From an uncultured Bacilli bacterium (GTDB lineage: Bacteria; Bacillota_I; Bacilli_A; RF39; UBA660): DNA of 38,336 nucleotides. Of this stretch, positions 7,397 to 16,947 are shown one piece after another. Where the stretch lies: positions 1-38,336 of the forward strand of contig CANQPA010000009.1 of assembly GCA_947625635.1 (NCBI GenBank), given 5' to 3'. The translations under genes and the position numbers were made by a program. Every line of letters begins with the position of its first letter. Position 1 is the first letter of the stretch. Under the pieces are notes generated by a model that was given only the letters and a program-made list of their open reading frames with translations, was not told the DNA's origin and searched no databases.

Positions 7397-9314
7397 TGAA
7401 AATCATTATGATGCATCAGATATTCAAGTATTAGAAGGACTTGAGGCAGTAAGAAAAAGACCGGGAATGTATATTGGGACAACAGATGTTAAGGGATTAC
7501 ATCATTTAGTATGGGAAATAGTAGATAACTCAATAGATGAATCCTTAGCTGGATATTGTAAAAATATAGAAGTTATTATAAACAAAGATAATTCTATAAC
7601 AGTAAAAGATGATGGTCGTGGAATACCAGTTGAAATACACCCTAAAACTAAAAAAAGTACTGTAGAAACTGTTTATACTGTACTTCATGCAGGTGGTAAA
7701 TTTGGTGGTGGAGGATACAAAGTATCTGGGGGACTACACGGTGTTGGAGCTAGTGTAGTTAATGCACTTTCAAAATGGGTAGAAGTTACTGTATACAAAA
7801 ATGGAAAAATACATTTTATTCGTTTTGAAGATGGAGGAAAAACCAAAGAACCTTTAAAAGTAATAGGAGAATGTGACATTAATAGAACAGGCACATCAGT
7901 TACTTTTAAACCAGATCCTGATATATTTGATACTGATATTTATGATTATAATACTTTAAAAGTTAGAATTAGAGAACTTGCCTTTTTAAATAAAGGATTA
8001 AAAATAACTTTAAGAGATGATAGGGATGATGAAGATACAACGGGTGAAACATTTATATATGAAGGTGGAATATCTGAATATGTTAAATTTATCAATCAAG
8101 GTAAGACACCAATCCACGAAGATATAATTCATTTAGAAGGAACGCAAGATAATGTAATGTTTGAAGTTGCACTTCAATATACAACTGGTTATAATGATAA
8201 TATTTATTCATTTGTTAATAACATTAATACACACGATGGTGGAACCCATGAAGAAGGTGTTAGAAGAGCTTTAACACGTGTTATAAATAATTATGCAAAA
8301 AAAGCTAATATATTGAAAGAAAAAGATGAATCATTAACTGGTGACGATGTTAAAGAAGGACTTACTATGATTATTTCTTGTAAACATCCTAATCCACAAT
8401 TTGAAGGACAGACAAAAGGTAGACTTGGAAATAGCGAAGTAAGGAAGCTTGCGGATAATGTATTTAGTGAAGGATTTGAAAAGTTTTTACTTGAGAATCC
8501 AGACGAGGCAAGATCTATTATAGAAAAGGCAATGCTTGCATGTCGTGCACGAAATGCGGCAAAAAAGGCAAGAGAAATAACAAGAAAAAGTGATCTTGCT
8601 ATGTCTAACTTTTTTGGTAAACTTTCTGATTGTAAAAGTAAAGATCCTAAAGTATCAGAAATATTTATAGTCGAGGGAGATTCAGCTGGTGGGTCTGCTA
8701 AAAAAGGTAGAGATTCCATGACGCAAGCAATTTTGCCACTTAGAGGTAAGATTTTAAATGTAGAAAAAGCAAGATTAGATAGAGCTTTGGGAAATGAAGA
8801 AATTAGATCAATTATTACTGCATTTGGAACGGGTATTGGTGAGGAATTTAATTTAGATAAATTAAGATACGATAAAATAATAATCATGACCGATGCCGAT
8901 GTTGACGGTGCACACATAAGAGTATTGCTTTTGACACTATTCTATAGATTTTTTAAACCTATAGTTGAAGCTGGTCATGTTTATGCAGCTCAACCTCCAC
9001 TATTTAGAATAATGCATGGTAAAACTAGAAAATATGTTTTAACGGAAGAAGAAAAAAATGATTATTTACAAACTCTTCCTGATAATGTACGTGCTAGAGC
9101 AGAAATAGCTCGTATGAAAGGATTAGGAGAAATGGATGCTGAGGAATTAAATGAGACTACTATGGATATAGAAAAACGTGTACTTAGAAGGATTACAGTT
9201 GATGACTGTGTTGAGGCTGACGCTATATTTGAAAAACTTATGGGTGATGAAGTTGAGCCAAGACGTGAGTTTATAGAGGAAAATGCAACATTTGTTGAAA
9301 ATCTTGATATTTAG
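7389..9314 (+). CDS. gyrB: DNA gyrase subunit B
   Basis: The 641-residue ATPase subunit of gyrase. GHKL ATP-binding motifs are EIVDNSIDE (43-51), DDGRGIP (74-80) and GGLHGVGAS (114-122); the QTK loop is at 341-343. TOPRIM residues are in EGDSAGG (429-435) and TDADVDG (501-507). GAGGTG precedes the ATG, which sits inside the end of recF. It is followed 11 bases later by gyrA. The length matches Gram-positive GyrB and lacks the insert of proteobacterial forms. Confidence 0.97.
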   Translation: MNNENHYDASDIQVLEGLEAVRKRPGMYIGTTDVKGLHHLVWEIVDNSIDESLAGYCKNIEVIINKDNSITVKDDGRGIPVEIHPKTKKSTVETVYTVLHAGGKFGGGGYKVSGGLHGVGASVVNALSKWVEVTVYKNGKIHFIRFEDGGKTKEPLKVIGECDINRTGTSVTFKPDPDIFDTDIYDYNTLKVRIRELAFLNKGLKITLRDDRDDEDTTGETFIYEGGISEYVKFINQGKTPIHEDIIHLEGTQDNVMFEVALQYTTGYNDNIYSFVNNINTHDGGTHEEGVRRALTRVINNYAKKANILKEKDESLTGDDVKEGLTMIISCKHPNPQFEGQTKGRLGNSEVRKLADNVFSEGFEKFLLENPDEARSIIEKAMLACRARNAAKKAREITRKSDLAMSNFFGKLSDCKSKDPKVSEIFIVEGDSAGGSAKKGRDSMTQAILPLRGKILNVEKARLDRALGNEEIRSIITAFGTGIGEEFNLDKLRYDKIIIMTDADVDGAHIRVLLLTLFYRFFKPIVEAGHVYAAQPPLFRIMHGKTRKYVLTEEEKNDYLQTLPDNVRARAEIARMKGLGEMDAEELNETTMDIEKRVLRRITVDDCVEADAIFEKLMGDEVEPRREFIEENATFVENLDI

Positions 9315-9325
9315 GAGGTGAAGGT

Positions 9326-11860
9326 ATGGATAATAATGAAGAAAAAGTAATAGAAAATAATGAAGTAATAAATGATTCAGATAAATTTCATGAGAAAGAT
9401 AGTTTAACTGAAAATAACATAGTAAGCGAAGTTAGAAGTTCATTTCTTGATTATTCAATGAGTGTCATAACTTCACGTGCAATACCAGATTTAAGAGATG
9501 GTTTAAAACCTGTTCACAGAAGAATATTGTGGTCAATGTATGAAGAGGGGAATACTCCAGATAAACCACACAAAAAATCAGCTACAACGGTTGGTTATGT
9601 TATGGGGCACTATCACCCACATGGAGATTCTTCTATATATGATGCAATGGTACGTTTAGCTCAAGATTTCAATCAAAGATATATGCTAGTAGATGGGCAT
9701 GGAAACTTTGGAAACATAGAAGGTGATGGAGCAGCAGCTTACCGTTATACTGAAGCAAGACTTGCTAAAATATCACTTGAACTTTTGAGAGATATCAATA
9801 AAGAAACTGTTGATATGGATGACAATTTTGATGCAACAAGTAAAGAACCAAAGGTTTTGCCATCGAGATTTCCTAATGTACTTGTTAATGGTTCTATGGG
9901 AATTGCTGTTGGTATGGCAACCAATATCCCTCCACATAATTTAGGTGAGGTTATTGATGGGTGTATTGCTTATATAGATAACCCAGAAATTGATACACTT
10001 GGCCTTATGCAATATATAAAAGGTCCAGATTTTCCAACGGGTGGAGTAATTCTTGGAAATTCTGGTATTAAGAAGGCTTATGAGACAGGTAGAGGATCAA
10101 TTACAATAAGAAGTCGTGCATCAATAGAGGAACATGGTGGACATACACAGATAATTATTACTGAAGTTCCATATGGTGTTAATACCATGGATCTAAAAAA
10201 TAAAGTTGCAGAATTAGTGCATAACAAGATAATAGATGGAATATCAGATTATCATACTGACTTAAAAGATGGAGTTAAAATAACAATAACTCTAAAAAAA
10301 GATGCGAATGCCCAAGTTATTTTAAATAATTTGTATAAACATACTGCATTTCAAACAAACTACGGTATAATATTCTTGATGCTTGATAATGGAACACCAA
10401 AAACGCTACCTTTAAAGGATATTATATCTAAATATATAGATCATCAAAAGGAAATAATTATAAGAAGAACTAAGTTTGATCTTAAAAAATCTGAAGCTAG
10501 AGTTCATATTTTAGAAGGTTATAAGATTGCTTTAGATAATATTGATGCAGTTATTAAAATTATTAGAGAATCTGAAACAGATGAAATTGCTAAAAGTGAA
10601 TTGATGGGAAGATTTAATTTAACTGAAATTCAAGCAGATAGTATTCTAGAACTTAAACTTAGAAGATTAACAGGTCTTGAGAGAGCTAAAATTGAAGAAG
10701 AATTAAATAATTTGTTAAAAACAATAGAAGAATTAAAGTCAATTTTAGCTAGCGAAGAAAAAGTTCTAGAAATTATAAAAAAGGAATTAACTGATATTAA
10801 AAATAAATATTCAGATGAAAGAAGAACATCTATCGATATGACAGCAATTGATTTTATAGATGATGAATCACTAATACCAGTAGAGGATTTAGTTATTACT
10901 TTAACCAATAAAGGTTATATTAAAAGGGTTGAAAGTGATACTTACAAACTTCAAAATAGGGGTGGTGTAGGTATTAAAGGTATGACTACAAACGAAGAGG
11001 ATTTTGTTGAAAATATTCTTTATATGACAACACATGATTATATATTATTCTTTACTAATAAGGGTAAAGTATATAGAATGAAAGGGTATGAAGTGCCATT
11101 ATTTAATAGACAATCCAAAGGATTACCAATAATAAATCTTTTACCTCTTGAAAAGGATGAGAAAGTTAATGTTATGCTTAAAGCAACACCAAAGGATGTA
11201 CCAGCCTATGTTGTACTTTGTACACAAAGTGGTATAATAAAGAGAACAAATATATCTGAGTTTGAAAATATTAGGACAAATGGTAAGATCGCTATAACAT
11301 TAAAAGACGATGATGAACTTATCTCAGCTAAAATAACAGAAGGCAATGCAGAAATATTAATTGCCTCTTCAAACGGAAGAATAATCAGATTTAATGAAAC
11401 AGAAATAAGAATTATGGGAAGAACAGCAGCAGGTGTTAAAGGAATAGATGTTGGAAATGGATATGCAGTAGGTATGGAAATTTCACCAGAACATGCAGAT
11501 GTATTAGTAGTTACTGAAAATGGATATGGTAAAAAAACTAGAATAGATCAATATAGAATGACGCATAGGGGTAGCAAAGGTGTAAAAGCACTTAACGTTA
11601 CTGAAAAAAATGGCAATATTGTTTCATTTAAAATAGTAAATGGTAATGAGGATTTAATGTTGATTACTAATAATGGAATGATTATAAGATTACCACTTAC
11701 TCAAGTTTCTTCAACTGGCCGTGTTGCACAAGGTGTTAAATTAATTAATCTTAAAGATAATCAAAAGGTAAGTACTATTGCTGTTATTGATCATGAAGAA
11801 GAGTCTGAATCTACTGAAGTTATAAAAAATGAACCAACTATAGATCAAAATATTGAATGA
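9326..11860 (+). CDS. gyrA: DNA gyrase subunit A
   Basis: The 844-residue breakage-reunion subunit. The catalytic tyrosine is Tyr141 in [11 protein letters not shown]. The quinolone-determining segment reads [17 protein letters not shown]; the positions equal to E. coli Ser83 and Asp87 are Ser102 and Asp106, the usual susceptible state. The C-terminal beta-pinwheel begins near 510 and carries a GyrA-box-like QNRGGVG. An acidic tail (EEESESTE) ends the protein. GGAGGTG is well placed before the ATG. It ends with TGA, showing TGA is a stop in this organism. Confidence 0.97.
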   Translation: MDNNEEKVIENNEVINDSDKFHEKDSLTENNIVSEVRSSFLDYSMSVITSRAIPDLRDGLKPVHRRILWSMYEEGNTPDKPHKKSATTVGYVMGHYHPHGDSSIYDAMVRLAQDFNQRYMLVDGHGNFGNIEGDGAAAYRYTEARLAKISLELLRDINKETVDMDDNFDATSKEPKVLPSRFPNVLVNGSMGIAVGMATNIPPHNLGEVIDGCIAYIDNPEIDTLGLMQYIKGPDFPTGGVILGNSGIKKAYETGRGSITIRSRASIEEHGGHTQIIITEVPYGVNTMDLKNKVAELVHNKIIDGISDYHTDLKDGVKITITLKKDANAQVILNNLYKHTAFQTNYGIIFLMLDNGTPKTLPLKDIISKYIDHQKEIIIRRTKFDLKKSEARVHILEGYKIALDNIDAVIKIIRESETDEIAKSELMGRFNLTEIQADSILELKLRRLTGLERAKIEEELNNLLKTIEELKSILASEEKVLEIIKKELTDIKNKYSDERRTSIDMTAIDFIDDESLIPVEDLVITLTNKGYIKRVESDTYKLQNRGGVGIKGMTTNEEDFVENILYMTTHDYILFFTNKGKVYRMKGYEVPLFNRQSKGLPIINLLPLEKDEKVNVMLKATPKDVPAYVVLCTQSGIIKRTNISEFENIRTNGKIAITLKDDDELISAKITEGNAEILIASSNGRIIRFNETEIRIMGRTAAGVKGIDVGNGYAVGMEISPEHADVLVVTENGYGKKTRIDQYRMTHRGSKGVKALNVTEKNGNIVSFKIVNGNEDLMLITNNGMIIRLPLTQVSSTGRVAQGVKLINLKDNQKVSTIAVIDHEEESESTEVIKNEPTIDQNIE

Positions 11861-11861
11861 T

Positions 11862-11892
11862 AGGAATGTTTCACGTGAAACATTCCTTTTTT
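11862..11892 (+). terminator. gyrA terminator built on a parS palindrome
   Basis: A 26-base perfect palindrome (11862-11887) directly after the gyrA stop is followed by T6 (11887-11892). As RNA it folds into a long GC-containing hairpin with a U-tract, a good intrinsic terminator. Its centre is an exact parS site (11867-11882). Confidence 0.8.
11867..11882. other. parS: parS site 1
   Basis: The sequence is TGTTTCACGTGAAACA, an exact match to the ParB-binding consensus TGTTNCACGTGAAACA of Firmicutes. It nucleates ParB for origin segregation and SMC loading. It lies inside the gyrA terminator hairpin. Confidence 0.92.
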
Positions 11893-11967
11893 ATAAAATA
11901 GTTATATTAATATTTTGTATAAATTTAATTAATTATATTAATTATTTTAATAAATATTATTAATTTA

Positions 11968-11996
11968 TTGATATTTTTTAATATTTATAATATATT
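11968..11996 (+). promoter_or_regulatory. Promoter of the SRP RNA gene
   Basis: TTGATA (11968-11973), a 17-base spacer and TATATT (11991-11996) predict transcription starting close to 12003, where the RNA's closing helix begins. Confidence 0.55.
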
Positions 11997-12002
11997 ATTA
12001 TT

Positions 12003-12080
12003 GCACAACATTTATATTTGAATCAGGTCAGAGTTGGAAGACAGCAGCCTTAAGAATCCCTAAATGTGTGTGCTTTTTTT
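12003..12080 (+). ncRNA. ffs: Signal recognition particle RNA, small bacterial type
   Basis: The helix-8 core GGTCAGAGTTGGAAGACAGC followed by AGCC (within about 12026-12051) is the SRP signature, with the GGAA apical loop and symmetric internal loop that bind Ffh. The ends GCACAACATTTA (12003-12014) and the complementary segment closing at 12073 form the basal helix, followed by T7 that terminates transcription. At about 71 bases it lacks the Alu domain of the Bacillus RNA. Its position next to tadA and dnaX matches the Bacillus scr locus. Confidence 0.9.
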
Positions 12081-12125
12081 ATAAAAAAATAATATTTTTT
12101 AATTAAATAATAGAATATATATCAA

Positions 12126-12141
12126 TGTTTCACGTGAAACA
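12126..12141. other. parS: parS site 2
   Basis: The exact parS TGTTTCACGTGAAACA sits within a longer 26-base perfect palindrome at 12121-12146. No T-run follows, so unlike site 1 it is not an obvious terminator. Confidence 0.92.
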
Positions 12142-12164
12142 TTGATTAAAAAAATGTTTTTGAA

Positions 12165-12180
12165 TGTTCCACGTGAAACA
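12165..12180. other. parS: parS site 3
   Basis: TGTTCCACGTGAAACA fits the consensus with C at the variable position. It starts 39 bases after the start of site 2. Confidence 0.9.
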
Positions 12181-12200
12181 TATATACAAAAAATAATGCA

Positions 12201-12216
12201 TGTTCCACGTGAAACA
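12201..12216. other. parS: parS site 4, abutting the tadA ribosome-binding site
   Basis: TGTTCCACGTGAAACA is identical to site 3 and starts 36 bases after it. The tadA ribosome-binding site AGGAGG begins two bases later, so bound ParB would cover the tadA initiation region. Confidence 0.9.
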
Positions 12217-12228
12217 TAGGAGGTATAT

Positions 12229-12642
12229 ATGAATGAATATTATATGAAAATAGCTATTAAAGAAGCAAATAAAGCTTTAAATAAGGAAGAAGTACCTGTT
12301 GGAGCTATAATAGTAAAAAATAATAAAATAATTGCAAAAGCACATAATAAAAAAGAAAAATTAAATGATTCGACTAAACATGCCGAATTAATAGCTATAT
12401 CAAAAGCTTGTAAAAAAATAAAAAATTGGAGATTAGATGATTGTACTTTGTACGTAACAATGGAACCTTGTATGATGTGTTCTGGAGCAATAGAACAATC
12501 TAGAATAAAAAAAATAGTTTATGGTGTTAAAAATGAAAATTATGGATATGCAGAAAATTTAAAAAATATAGAAATTATTTCCCAAGTGTGTGAAAAGGAA
12601 TGTAAAAATTTAATACAAACCTTTTTTAAAAAAAGAAGATAA
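12229..12642 (+). CDS. tadA: tRNA(adenine34) deaminase TadA
   Basis: The 137-residue zinc deaminase converts the wobble adenosine of tRNA-Arg to inosine. The zinc site is His51 with Glu53 as proton shuttle (HAE) and Cys81/Cys84 in PCMMC. EVPVGAIIV and WRLDDCTLYVTMEPC are family hallmarks. The ATG is six bases after AGGAGG. The gene follows the parS/SRP cluster and precedes dnaX, as in Bacillus, where the SRP RNA lies between the two. Length is slightly short but complete. Confidence 0.94.
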   Translation: MNEYYMKIAIKEANKALNKEEVPVGAIIVKNNKIIAKAHNKKEKLNDSTKHAELIAISKACKKIKNWRLDDCTLYVTMEPCMMCSGAIEQSRIKKIVYGVKNENYGYAENLKNIEIISQVCEKECKNLIQTFFKKRR

Positions 12643-12669
12643 GTACTTTTTTTTTGTAAGTTTAAAGTG

Positions 12670-12675
12670 TATAAT
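12670..12675 (+). promoter_or_regulatory. -10 element before dnaX
   Basis: TATAAT is 24 bases before the dnaX ATG. A T9 run lies where the -35 would be and no clear TTGACA is seen, so the promoter call is tentative. Confidence 0.35.
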
Positions 12676-12698
12676 ATTATTATGATTTGAGGTGAAAC

Positions 12699-14369
12699 AT
12701 GTATCAAGCTTTATATAGAAAATATAGGCCAAAGACTTTTGATGATGTGGTAGGTCAAAAAGTAATAATACAAACTTTAACTAACAGCATTTTAAATAAT
12801 AAAATTAACCATGCCTATCTTTTCGCAGGACCAAGAGGTACTGGAAAAACTAGCATTGCCAAAATACTTGCTAAAATAGTAAACTGCGAATCTTTAGATT
12901 ATGTAACACCTTGTAATAAATGCGTATCTTGTACACAAACTAACAACAAACAAAATACTGATATAATAGAAATAGATGCTGCATCGAATAATGGAGTAGA
13001 TGAAATAAGAGAATTAAGGGATAAAGTTAGCTTAGTGCCTTCATTTGGAAAATATAAAATCTATATTATAGATGAAGTACATATGCTTACCACAGCTGCT
13101 TTTAATGCATTACTAAAAACTTTAGAAGAGCCACCTAAGCATATAATATTTATACTTGCAACAACAGAGCCACATAAAATTCCTGCAACAATACTTTCTA
13201 GATGTCAGAGATTTGATTTTAAAAAGATAAGTATAAATGATATAAAACAAAGGTTAAAATATATTTGCAAAGAAGAAAAAATAAATATTGAAACTGATGC
13301 AATAGAATTAATAGCTAAATTATCTGATGGAGGAATGAGAGATTCAGTTAGTTTACTTGATCAATTAACTGCTTATACGTTAGATAAAATTACAAAAAAT
13401 GATGTTCATGCAGTATATGGAACTGTTACAAATAGCGAAATATATCAGTTTTTAAAGAAAATATTTGAAAACAAGTTAAGCGAAGTATTTGATTTAATAA
13501 AAGAATATGATGAAAATGGTAAAAATTTAACAAAAATAATTGAGTTAATGGTAGAATTTTTGAAAAATACTTTAATATATTTTAATAGTTCAGACTATTT
13601 TGAAATAAAAGAAGAAAAAGAAATGTATGAAGATATTTGCAATATAGCTAATGAAGACAATATATATAATTCAATAGAAGTATTACTTGATACAATAAAA
13701 TCAACAAAAAACACTAATAATATTAGATTGTTGCTTGAGTTATCAGTTATAAAAATTTTAGAATTAAAAAAAGAAAAAGTAATAGTAAGCGAAATAGAAA
13801 AAGAAATTCCTATTTTAGAGGAAAAGAAGAAAATAACATTGGAATCTAAAATAGTGAAAAAAGAAGTATCTGATGATGTAAAACATGAAATAGAAAATTT
13901 AAAAAAATTAAGAGTAAATAATACACTTTCTAAATTTGATAAAAAAGAACTTGTTTCATTTAAAACAGATTTAGATAGAATAAAAGAATTTCTTATGGAT
14001 CCGGACTATAGTAGTGTAGTTTCGCTTATTTTAGATGGTGAGCTGAAGGCGAAAGGAGATAAAAATTTAATATTTGTATATAAAATAAAAAATTTAGAAG
14101 AATGCTTTAATCTTTCACTAATAGAAATAGAAAAAGTATTGAATAAAGCATTTAATATAGAATATAAACCTATTGCTGTAAATATAGAAGAATGGGATCC
14201 AATAAAATTAGAGTTTAATAAAAATATTAAATCAAAAAATAATGTATATGAATATAAAGAGGAAACCAAAACATTAAAAGAAATATATGATATAAAAAAA
14301 GATAATGAAATCAAAGAAGATAAAAATGAAATAGAAGATATTTTTGAGGATATGATAGTCTATAATTAG
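12699..14369 (+). CDS. dnaX: DNA polymerase III subunit gamma/tau
   Basis: A 556-residue clamp-loader ATPase. Walker A GPRGTGKT is at 44-51, the zinc-binding cysteines are 63, 72, 75 and 78, the DEVH box is at 125-128, and the sensor SRC at 167-169. The C-terminal third is lysine/glutamate-rich and poorly conserved, as in tau of other Firmicutes. GAGGTG lies before the ATG. A-rich runs are common in the gene, so I do not claim a programmed frameshift site. It is followed closely by ybaB and recR. Confidence 0.96.
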   Translation: MYQALYRKYRPKTFDDVVGQKVIIQTLTNSILNNKINHAYLFAGPRGTGKTSIAKILAKIVNCESLDYVTPCNKCVSCTQTNNKQNTDIIEIDAASNNGVDEIRELRDKVSLVPSFGKYKIYIIDEVHMLTTAAFNALLKTLEEPPKHIIFILATTEPHKIPATILSRCQRFDFKKISINDIKQRLKYICKEEKINIETDAIELIAKLSDGGMRDSVSLLDQLTAYTLDKITKNDVHAVYGTVTNSEIYQFLKKIFENKLSEVFDLIKEYDENGKNLTKIIELMVEFLKNTLIYFNSSDYFEIKEEKEMYEDICNIANEDNIYNSIEVLLDTIKSTKNTNNIRLLLELSVIKILELKKEKVIVSEIEKEIPILEEKKKITLESKIVKKEVSDDVKHEIENLKKLRVNNTLSKFDKKELVSFKTDLDRIKEFLMDPDYSSVVSLILDGELKAKGDKNLIFVYKIKNLEECFNLSLIEIEKVLNKAFNIEYKPIAVNIEEWDPIKLEFNKNIKSKNNVYEYKEETKTLKEIYDIKKDNEIKEDKNEIEDIFEDMIVYN

Positions 14370-14383
14370 AAAGAGGGAATAAT

Positions 14384-14680
14384 ATGAATATGCAGGCTAT
14401 GCTTAAACAAGCACAAAAATTACAAAAAGATATGTTAGAAACACAAGAAAAAATTAATTCTACAGAATTTACAGGTAAATCTTCAATAGTAACAGTAAAA
14501 ATGAATGGGAAAAAAGAATTGCTTGATATTAAAATTGATATAGATAAAATAGAAGCAGACGATGTAGAACTTTTACAAGACATGATTACAGTTGCCTTTA
14601 ATGATTGCATGAAACAAATAGATAAAGAAACAAATGATAAAATGGGCGCATATACTAAAGGAATGCCAGGTTTATTTTAA
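14384..14680 (+). CDS. ybaB: YbaB/EbfC family nucleoid-associated protein
   Basis: A 98-residue small DNA-binding protein of the YbaB/EbfC family, starting MNMQAMLKQAQKLQKDM, with the conserved GKSSIVTVKMNGKKELLDI core and the MPGLF end. Members bind DNA as dimers and are nearly always next to dnaX and recR. AGAGGG precedes the ATG. The stop TAA shares its last A with the recR ATG (TAATG), implying coupled translation. Confidence 0.94.
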   Translation: MNMQAMLKQAQKLQKDMLETQEKINSTEFTGKSSIVTVKMNGKKELLDIKIDIDKIEADDVELLQDMITVAFNDCMKQIDKETNDKMGAYTKGMPGLF

Positions 14681-15294
14681 TGAAATATCCAAATACTATT
14701 ATAAATTTGATAGAGTGTTTTAAACACTTACCTGGAATAGGTGAAAAAACTGCTGAAAGGTTAGCTTTATCAGTTTTAGATATTGATAGTGAAACAATAG
14801 ATATATTTTCATCTTCACTTAAGGATTCAAAAACAAAGATAAGAAGATGTATTAAATGCAATAATTTAAGCGAAGATGAATTATGTGAAATTTGTAAAGA
14901 TAAAAGCAGAAATAGAGAAGTTTTATGTGTAGTAGAAGAACCAAAAAATGTTATACAATTTGAAAAATTAAATATTTATGATGGATATTATCATGTGCTT
15001 GATGGATTAATCTCACCAATAGATGGAATAAATCCAGAAGATATAAATATAACAAGTATAATTGATAGAGTAAAAAAAGATAAAATAAAAGAAATAATAT
15101 TAGCACTTAAACCAAGTATTGAAGGTGAGACAACGTCTCTTTATATATCAAAAATTCTTGAGGGATTAAGTGTTAAAATATCTAAAATTGCTTATGGAAT
15201 TCCAATAGGCGCTGAAATAGATTATGTAGATTCATTGACACTAGAAATGGCTTTAGAAAATAGAATGGATATAACAACTAATAAGGATTCATAA
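14680..15294 (+). CDS. recR: Recombination mediator RecR
   Basis: A 204-residue protein with a helix-hairpin-helix (LPGIGEKTAERLAL, 17-30), a four-cysteine zinc finger (Cys57, 60, 69, 72) and a TOPRIM domain starting VLCVVEEPKNV (81-91). RecR acts with RecF and RecO to load RecA at gaps. The ATG overlaps the ybaB stop by one base. Length is typical. Confidence 0.95.
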   Translation: MKYPNTIINLIECFKHLPGIGEKTAERLALSVLDIDSETIDIFSSSLKDSKTKIRRCIKCNNLSEDELCEICKDKSRNREVLCVVEEPKNVIQFEKLNIYDGYYHVLDGLISPIDGINPEDINITSIIDRVKKDKIKEIILALKPSIEGETTSLYISKILEGLSVKISKIAYGIPIGAEIDYVDSLTLEMALENRMDITTNKDS

Positions 15295-15332
15295 AAGATT
15301 GTTTTAAACATAATATGAACTAGGTGGGTAAT

Positions 15333-15521
15333 ATGTTAAAAATTATATTTAAAATAATAAAGCGTATCATTATTAGTTCTTTTTTGTTATATGCATATAA
15401 CTTAATAGTACAACCTGTAGGGCTTATCATACCTATTAATGTAATTACTGTAGGTGTTATTGCTATACTTGGCGTACCAGCGCTTTTATCACTTATATTC
15501 ATAATGGTATTAATATATTAA
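15333..15521 (+). CDS. bofA: BofA-family small membrane protein
   Basis: A 62-residue protein with two hydrophobic segments (about 11-30 and 36-60) and the signature GLIIPINVITVGVIAILGVP, very close to Bacillus BofA, which inhibits pro-sigma-K processing during sporulation. The ATG at 15333 follows AGGTGGG; an in-frame GTG upstream lies inside the ribosome-binding site and is unlikely. Position right after recR is as in Bacillus. It is shorter at the N-terminus than Bacillus BofA (about 87 residues), so only the core is present. A true sporulation role is not shown by the window, though spoVT is also present. Confidence 0.8.
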   Translation: MLKIIFKIIKRIIISSFLLYAYNLIVQPVGLIIPINVITVGVIAILGVPALLSLIFIMVLIY

Positions 15522-15558
15522 AATTTGTGTATTTTTTTTTTGCTCAACTTTTAAATAT

Positions 15559-15828
15559 TATGGTAAGAAAATAGGATTACATGCAAATCAAGAATTTGTT
15601 ATTAATCAAGTATTTAATAATGAAACAAAAAAATTATTATTGTAAATTTTTCTTTAGGCGTTCAATTGTGAGTAGTAGGAATAAACTCAAATTTTGAAAT
15701 TAATATGATAACAGAAAAATATGAAGGTTCTAAAATTCTAGAAAATCCAAATGCGATAAAAATGATAGATTATGCAATATAAGATTTAAATAGCGCTAAG
15801 ATTATTGATGAGTGTGTAATGTACTAGT
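15559..15828 (+). pseudogene. Possible decayed coding remnant, product unknown
   Basis: Two protein-like stretches in different frames follow each other. From 15559 the frame reads YGKKIGLHANQEFVINQVF and further to a TAA at about 15645. From 15672 a second frame reads VVGINSNFEINMITEKYEGS, then a TAA at about 15780, then DLNSAKIIDECVMY to a stop at 15826. Stops and a frame change would disrupt one original reading frame. I do not recognise the family. It may be chance composition. Confidence 0.3.
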
Positions 15829-15833
15829 ACATT
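15816..15833. repeat. 18-base perfect palindrome
   Basis: TAATGTACTAGTACATTA is fully self-complementary. It lies in the noncoding stretch before holB, at the end of the possible gene remnant. It could be an operator or simply the relic of one; no partner regulator is known. Confidence 0.45.
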
Positions 15834-15873
15834 AATATAATAAATAAAAATCAAGTATTTTAAGGCAAATTTT

Positions 15874-15898
15874 ACAAAATGATCACTGATCATTTTGT
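15874..15898. repeat. Inverted repeat, 12-base arms around one base
   Basis: ACAAAATGATCA and TGATCATTTTGT flank a single C, giving a perfect inverted repeat. As RNA it would fold into a hairpin with a three-base loop; the following ATATTTATTTTA is T-rich but interrupted. It is either a weak terminator for bofA-side transcription or an operator ahead of holB. Confidence 0.5.
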
Positions 15899-15927
15899 AT
15901 ATTTATTTTAAAAACATTTTAATTTCA

Positions 15928-15967
15928 TGATATAATATCTATGTAACTATTTGTATGTAACTATTTG
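15928..15967 (+). promoter_or_regulatory. holB extended -10 promoter and 14-base tandem repeat
   Basis: TGATATAAT (15928-15936) is a consensus -10 with the TGn extension. It is followed by TATGTAACTATTTG repeated exactly in tandem (15940-15953 and 15954-15967), ending at the ribosome-binding site GGGAGG. Transcription should start inside the repeat. Confidence 0.6.
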
Positions 15968-15978
15968 GGAGGCAAAGT

Positions 15979-16947
15979 ATGTTAGATGATTTTATTTTGG
16001 AACAGGATGTTGCTTATAAAACATTGATAAATTCAGTAAAAAATAATAAGCTAAGTCATGCTTTTCTTATTGAAACTAATGGATATTCTAAAGCGCTTGA
16101 TTTTGCAATAGCTTTTTCAAAATATTTGCTTTGTCCAAATAATTATAGTAATAATAAAAATTGTGGTAATTGTATGATGTGCACATCTATCGATAAAAAT
16201 CAATTTATTGAATTTAAAATAATAGATCCAGATGGACAGTGGATAAAAAAATCGCAGTTAGAAGAATTACAAGATGAATTTTCAAAAAAATCCATTGTTG
16301 GAAATAAAAAAGTATATATAATTAACAAAGCAGAAAAATTAAATGCGTCATCATCCAATTCAATTTTAAAGTTTTTAGAGGAACCTGAAGAAGGTATAAT
16401 AGCGATTTTAATAACTGAAAATTTGTATCAAATTTTAGGTACTATAGTATCTAGATGTCAAGTTTTATCACTTAAAAACAAATTAAATTTGAAAGGTTTA
16501 ACCACAATAGAAAAGGTTGCTCATTGTATTTTTAATAATAAAGATGACATGAATGAATACATAAAAAATGAAGAAAATATGGTAAAGTTAGAAAAAGTAT
16601 TAGAATTTATAAAGTATTATGAAGAAAATCATATTAATACAATAATATATATAAATAAATTATGGCATGATTATTTTAAAGAAAAAGATGATATATATAA
16701 TGCTTTTACAGCAATGTTACTTTTTTATAAAGATATATTAAATATAAAGCTAAGTAAAGAAATTGAAATATTTAATAATTATATGGATATTTTAAAAAAT
16801 GCAGAAGAAAAAAATACTCTAGATAACATAATATCAAAAATAAATGTTATAATGAATTTAAGAGAAACAATTAAATTTAATGTTAATCCTAATATGCTTA
16901 TGGATAAATTTGTGATAGAATTAGAAAGATGTGAGAATCATGATTGA
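15979..16947 (+). CDS. holB: DNA polymerase III subunit delta'
   Basis: A 322-residue clamp-loader subunit. It resembles DnaX at the N-terminus (NNKLSHAFLIETNGYSKAL) but the Walker A lysine/threonine are lost, as expected for delta'. Zinc cysteines are 52, 62, 65 and 68, and the sensor segment is IVSRCQVL. It cooperates with DnaX, DnaN and delta. GGGAGG precedes the ATG. The end overlaps ricT by eight bases. In Bacillus holB also precedes yaaT (ricT). Confidence 0.92.
   Translation: MLDDFILEQDVAYKTLINSVKNNKLSHAFLIETNGYSKALDFAIAFSKYLLCPNNYSNNKNCGNCMMCTSIDKNQFIEFKIIDPDGQWIKKSQLEELQDEFSKKSIVGNKKVYIINKAEKLNASSSNSILKFLEEPEEGIIAILITENLYQILGTIVSRCQVLSLKNKLNLKGLTTIEKVAHCIFNNKDDMNEYIKNEENMVKLEKVLEFIKYYEENHINTIIYINKLWHDYFKEKDDIYNAFTAMLLFYKDILNIKLSKEIEIFNNYMDILKNAEEKNTLDNIISKINVIMNLRETIKFNVNPNMLMDKFVIELERCENHD

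Noticed and set aside
7685-8917. Long open frames on the minus strand within gyrB
   Set aside because: They are shadows of the strongly coding gyrB sequence, with serine/leucine/proline-rich, family-less translations.
13780-13920. Programmed frameshift in dnaX making a short gamma form
   Set aside because: A-rich heptamers are everywhere in this AT-rich gene and no paired stem-loop or upstream Shine-Dalgarno stands out.
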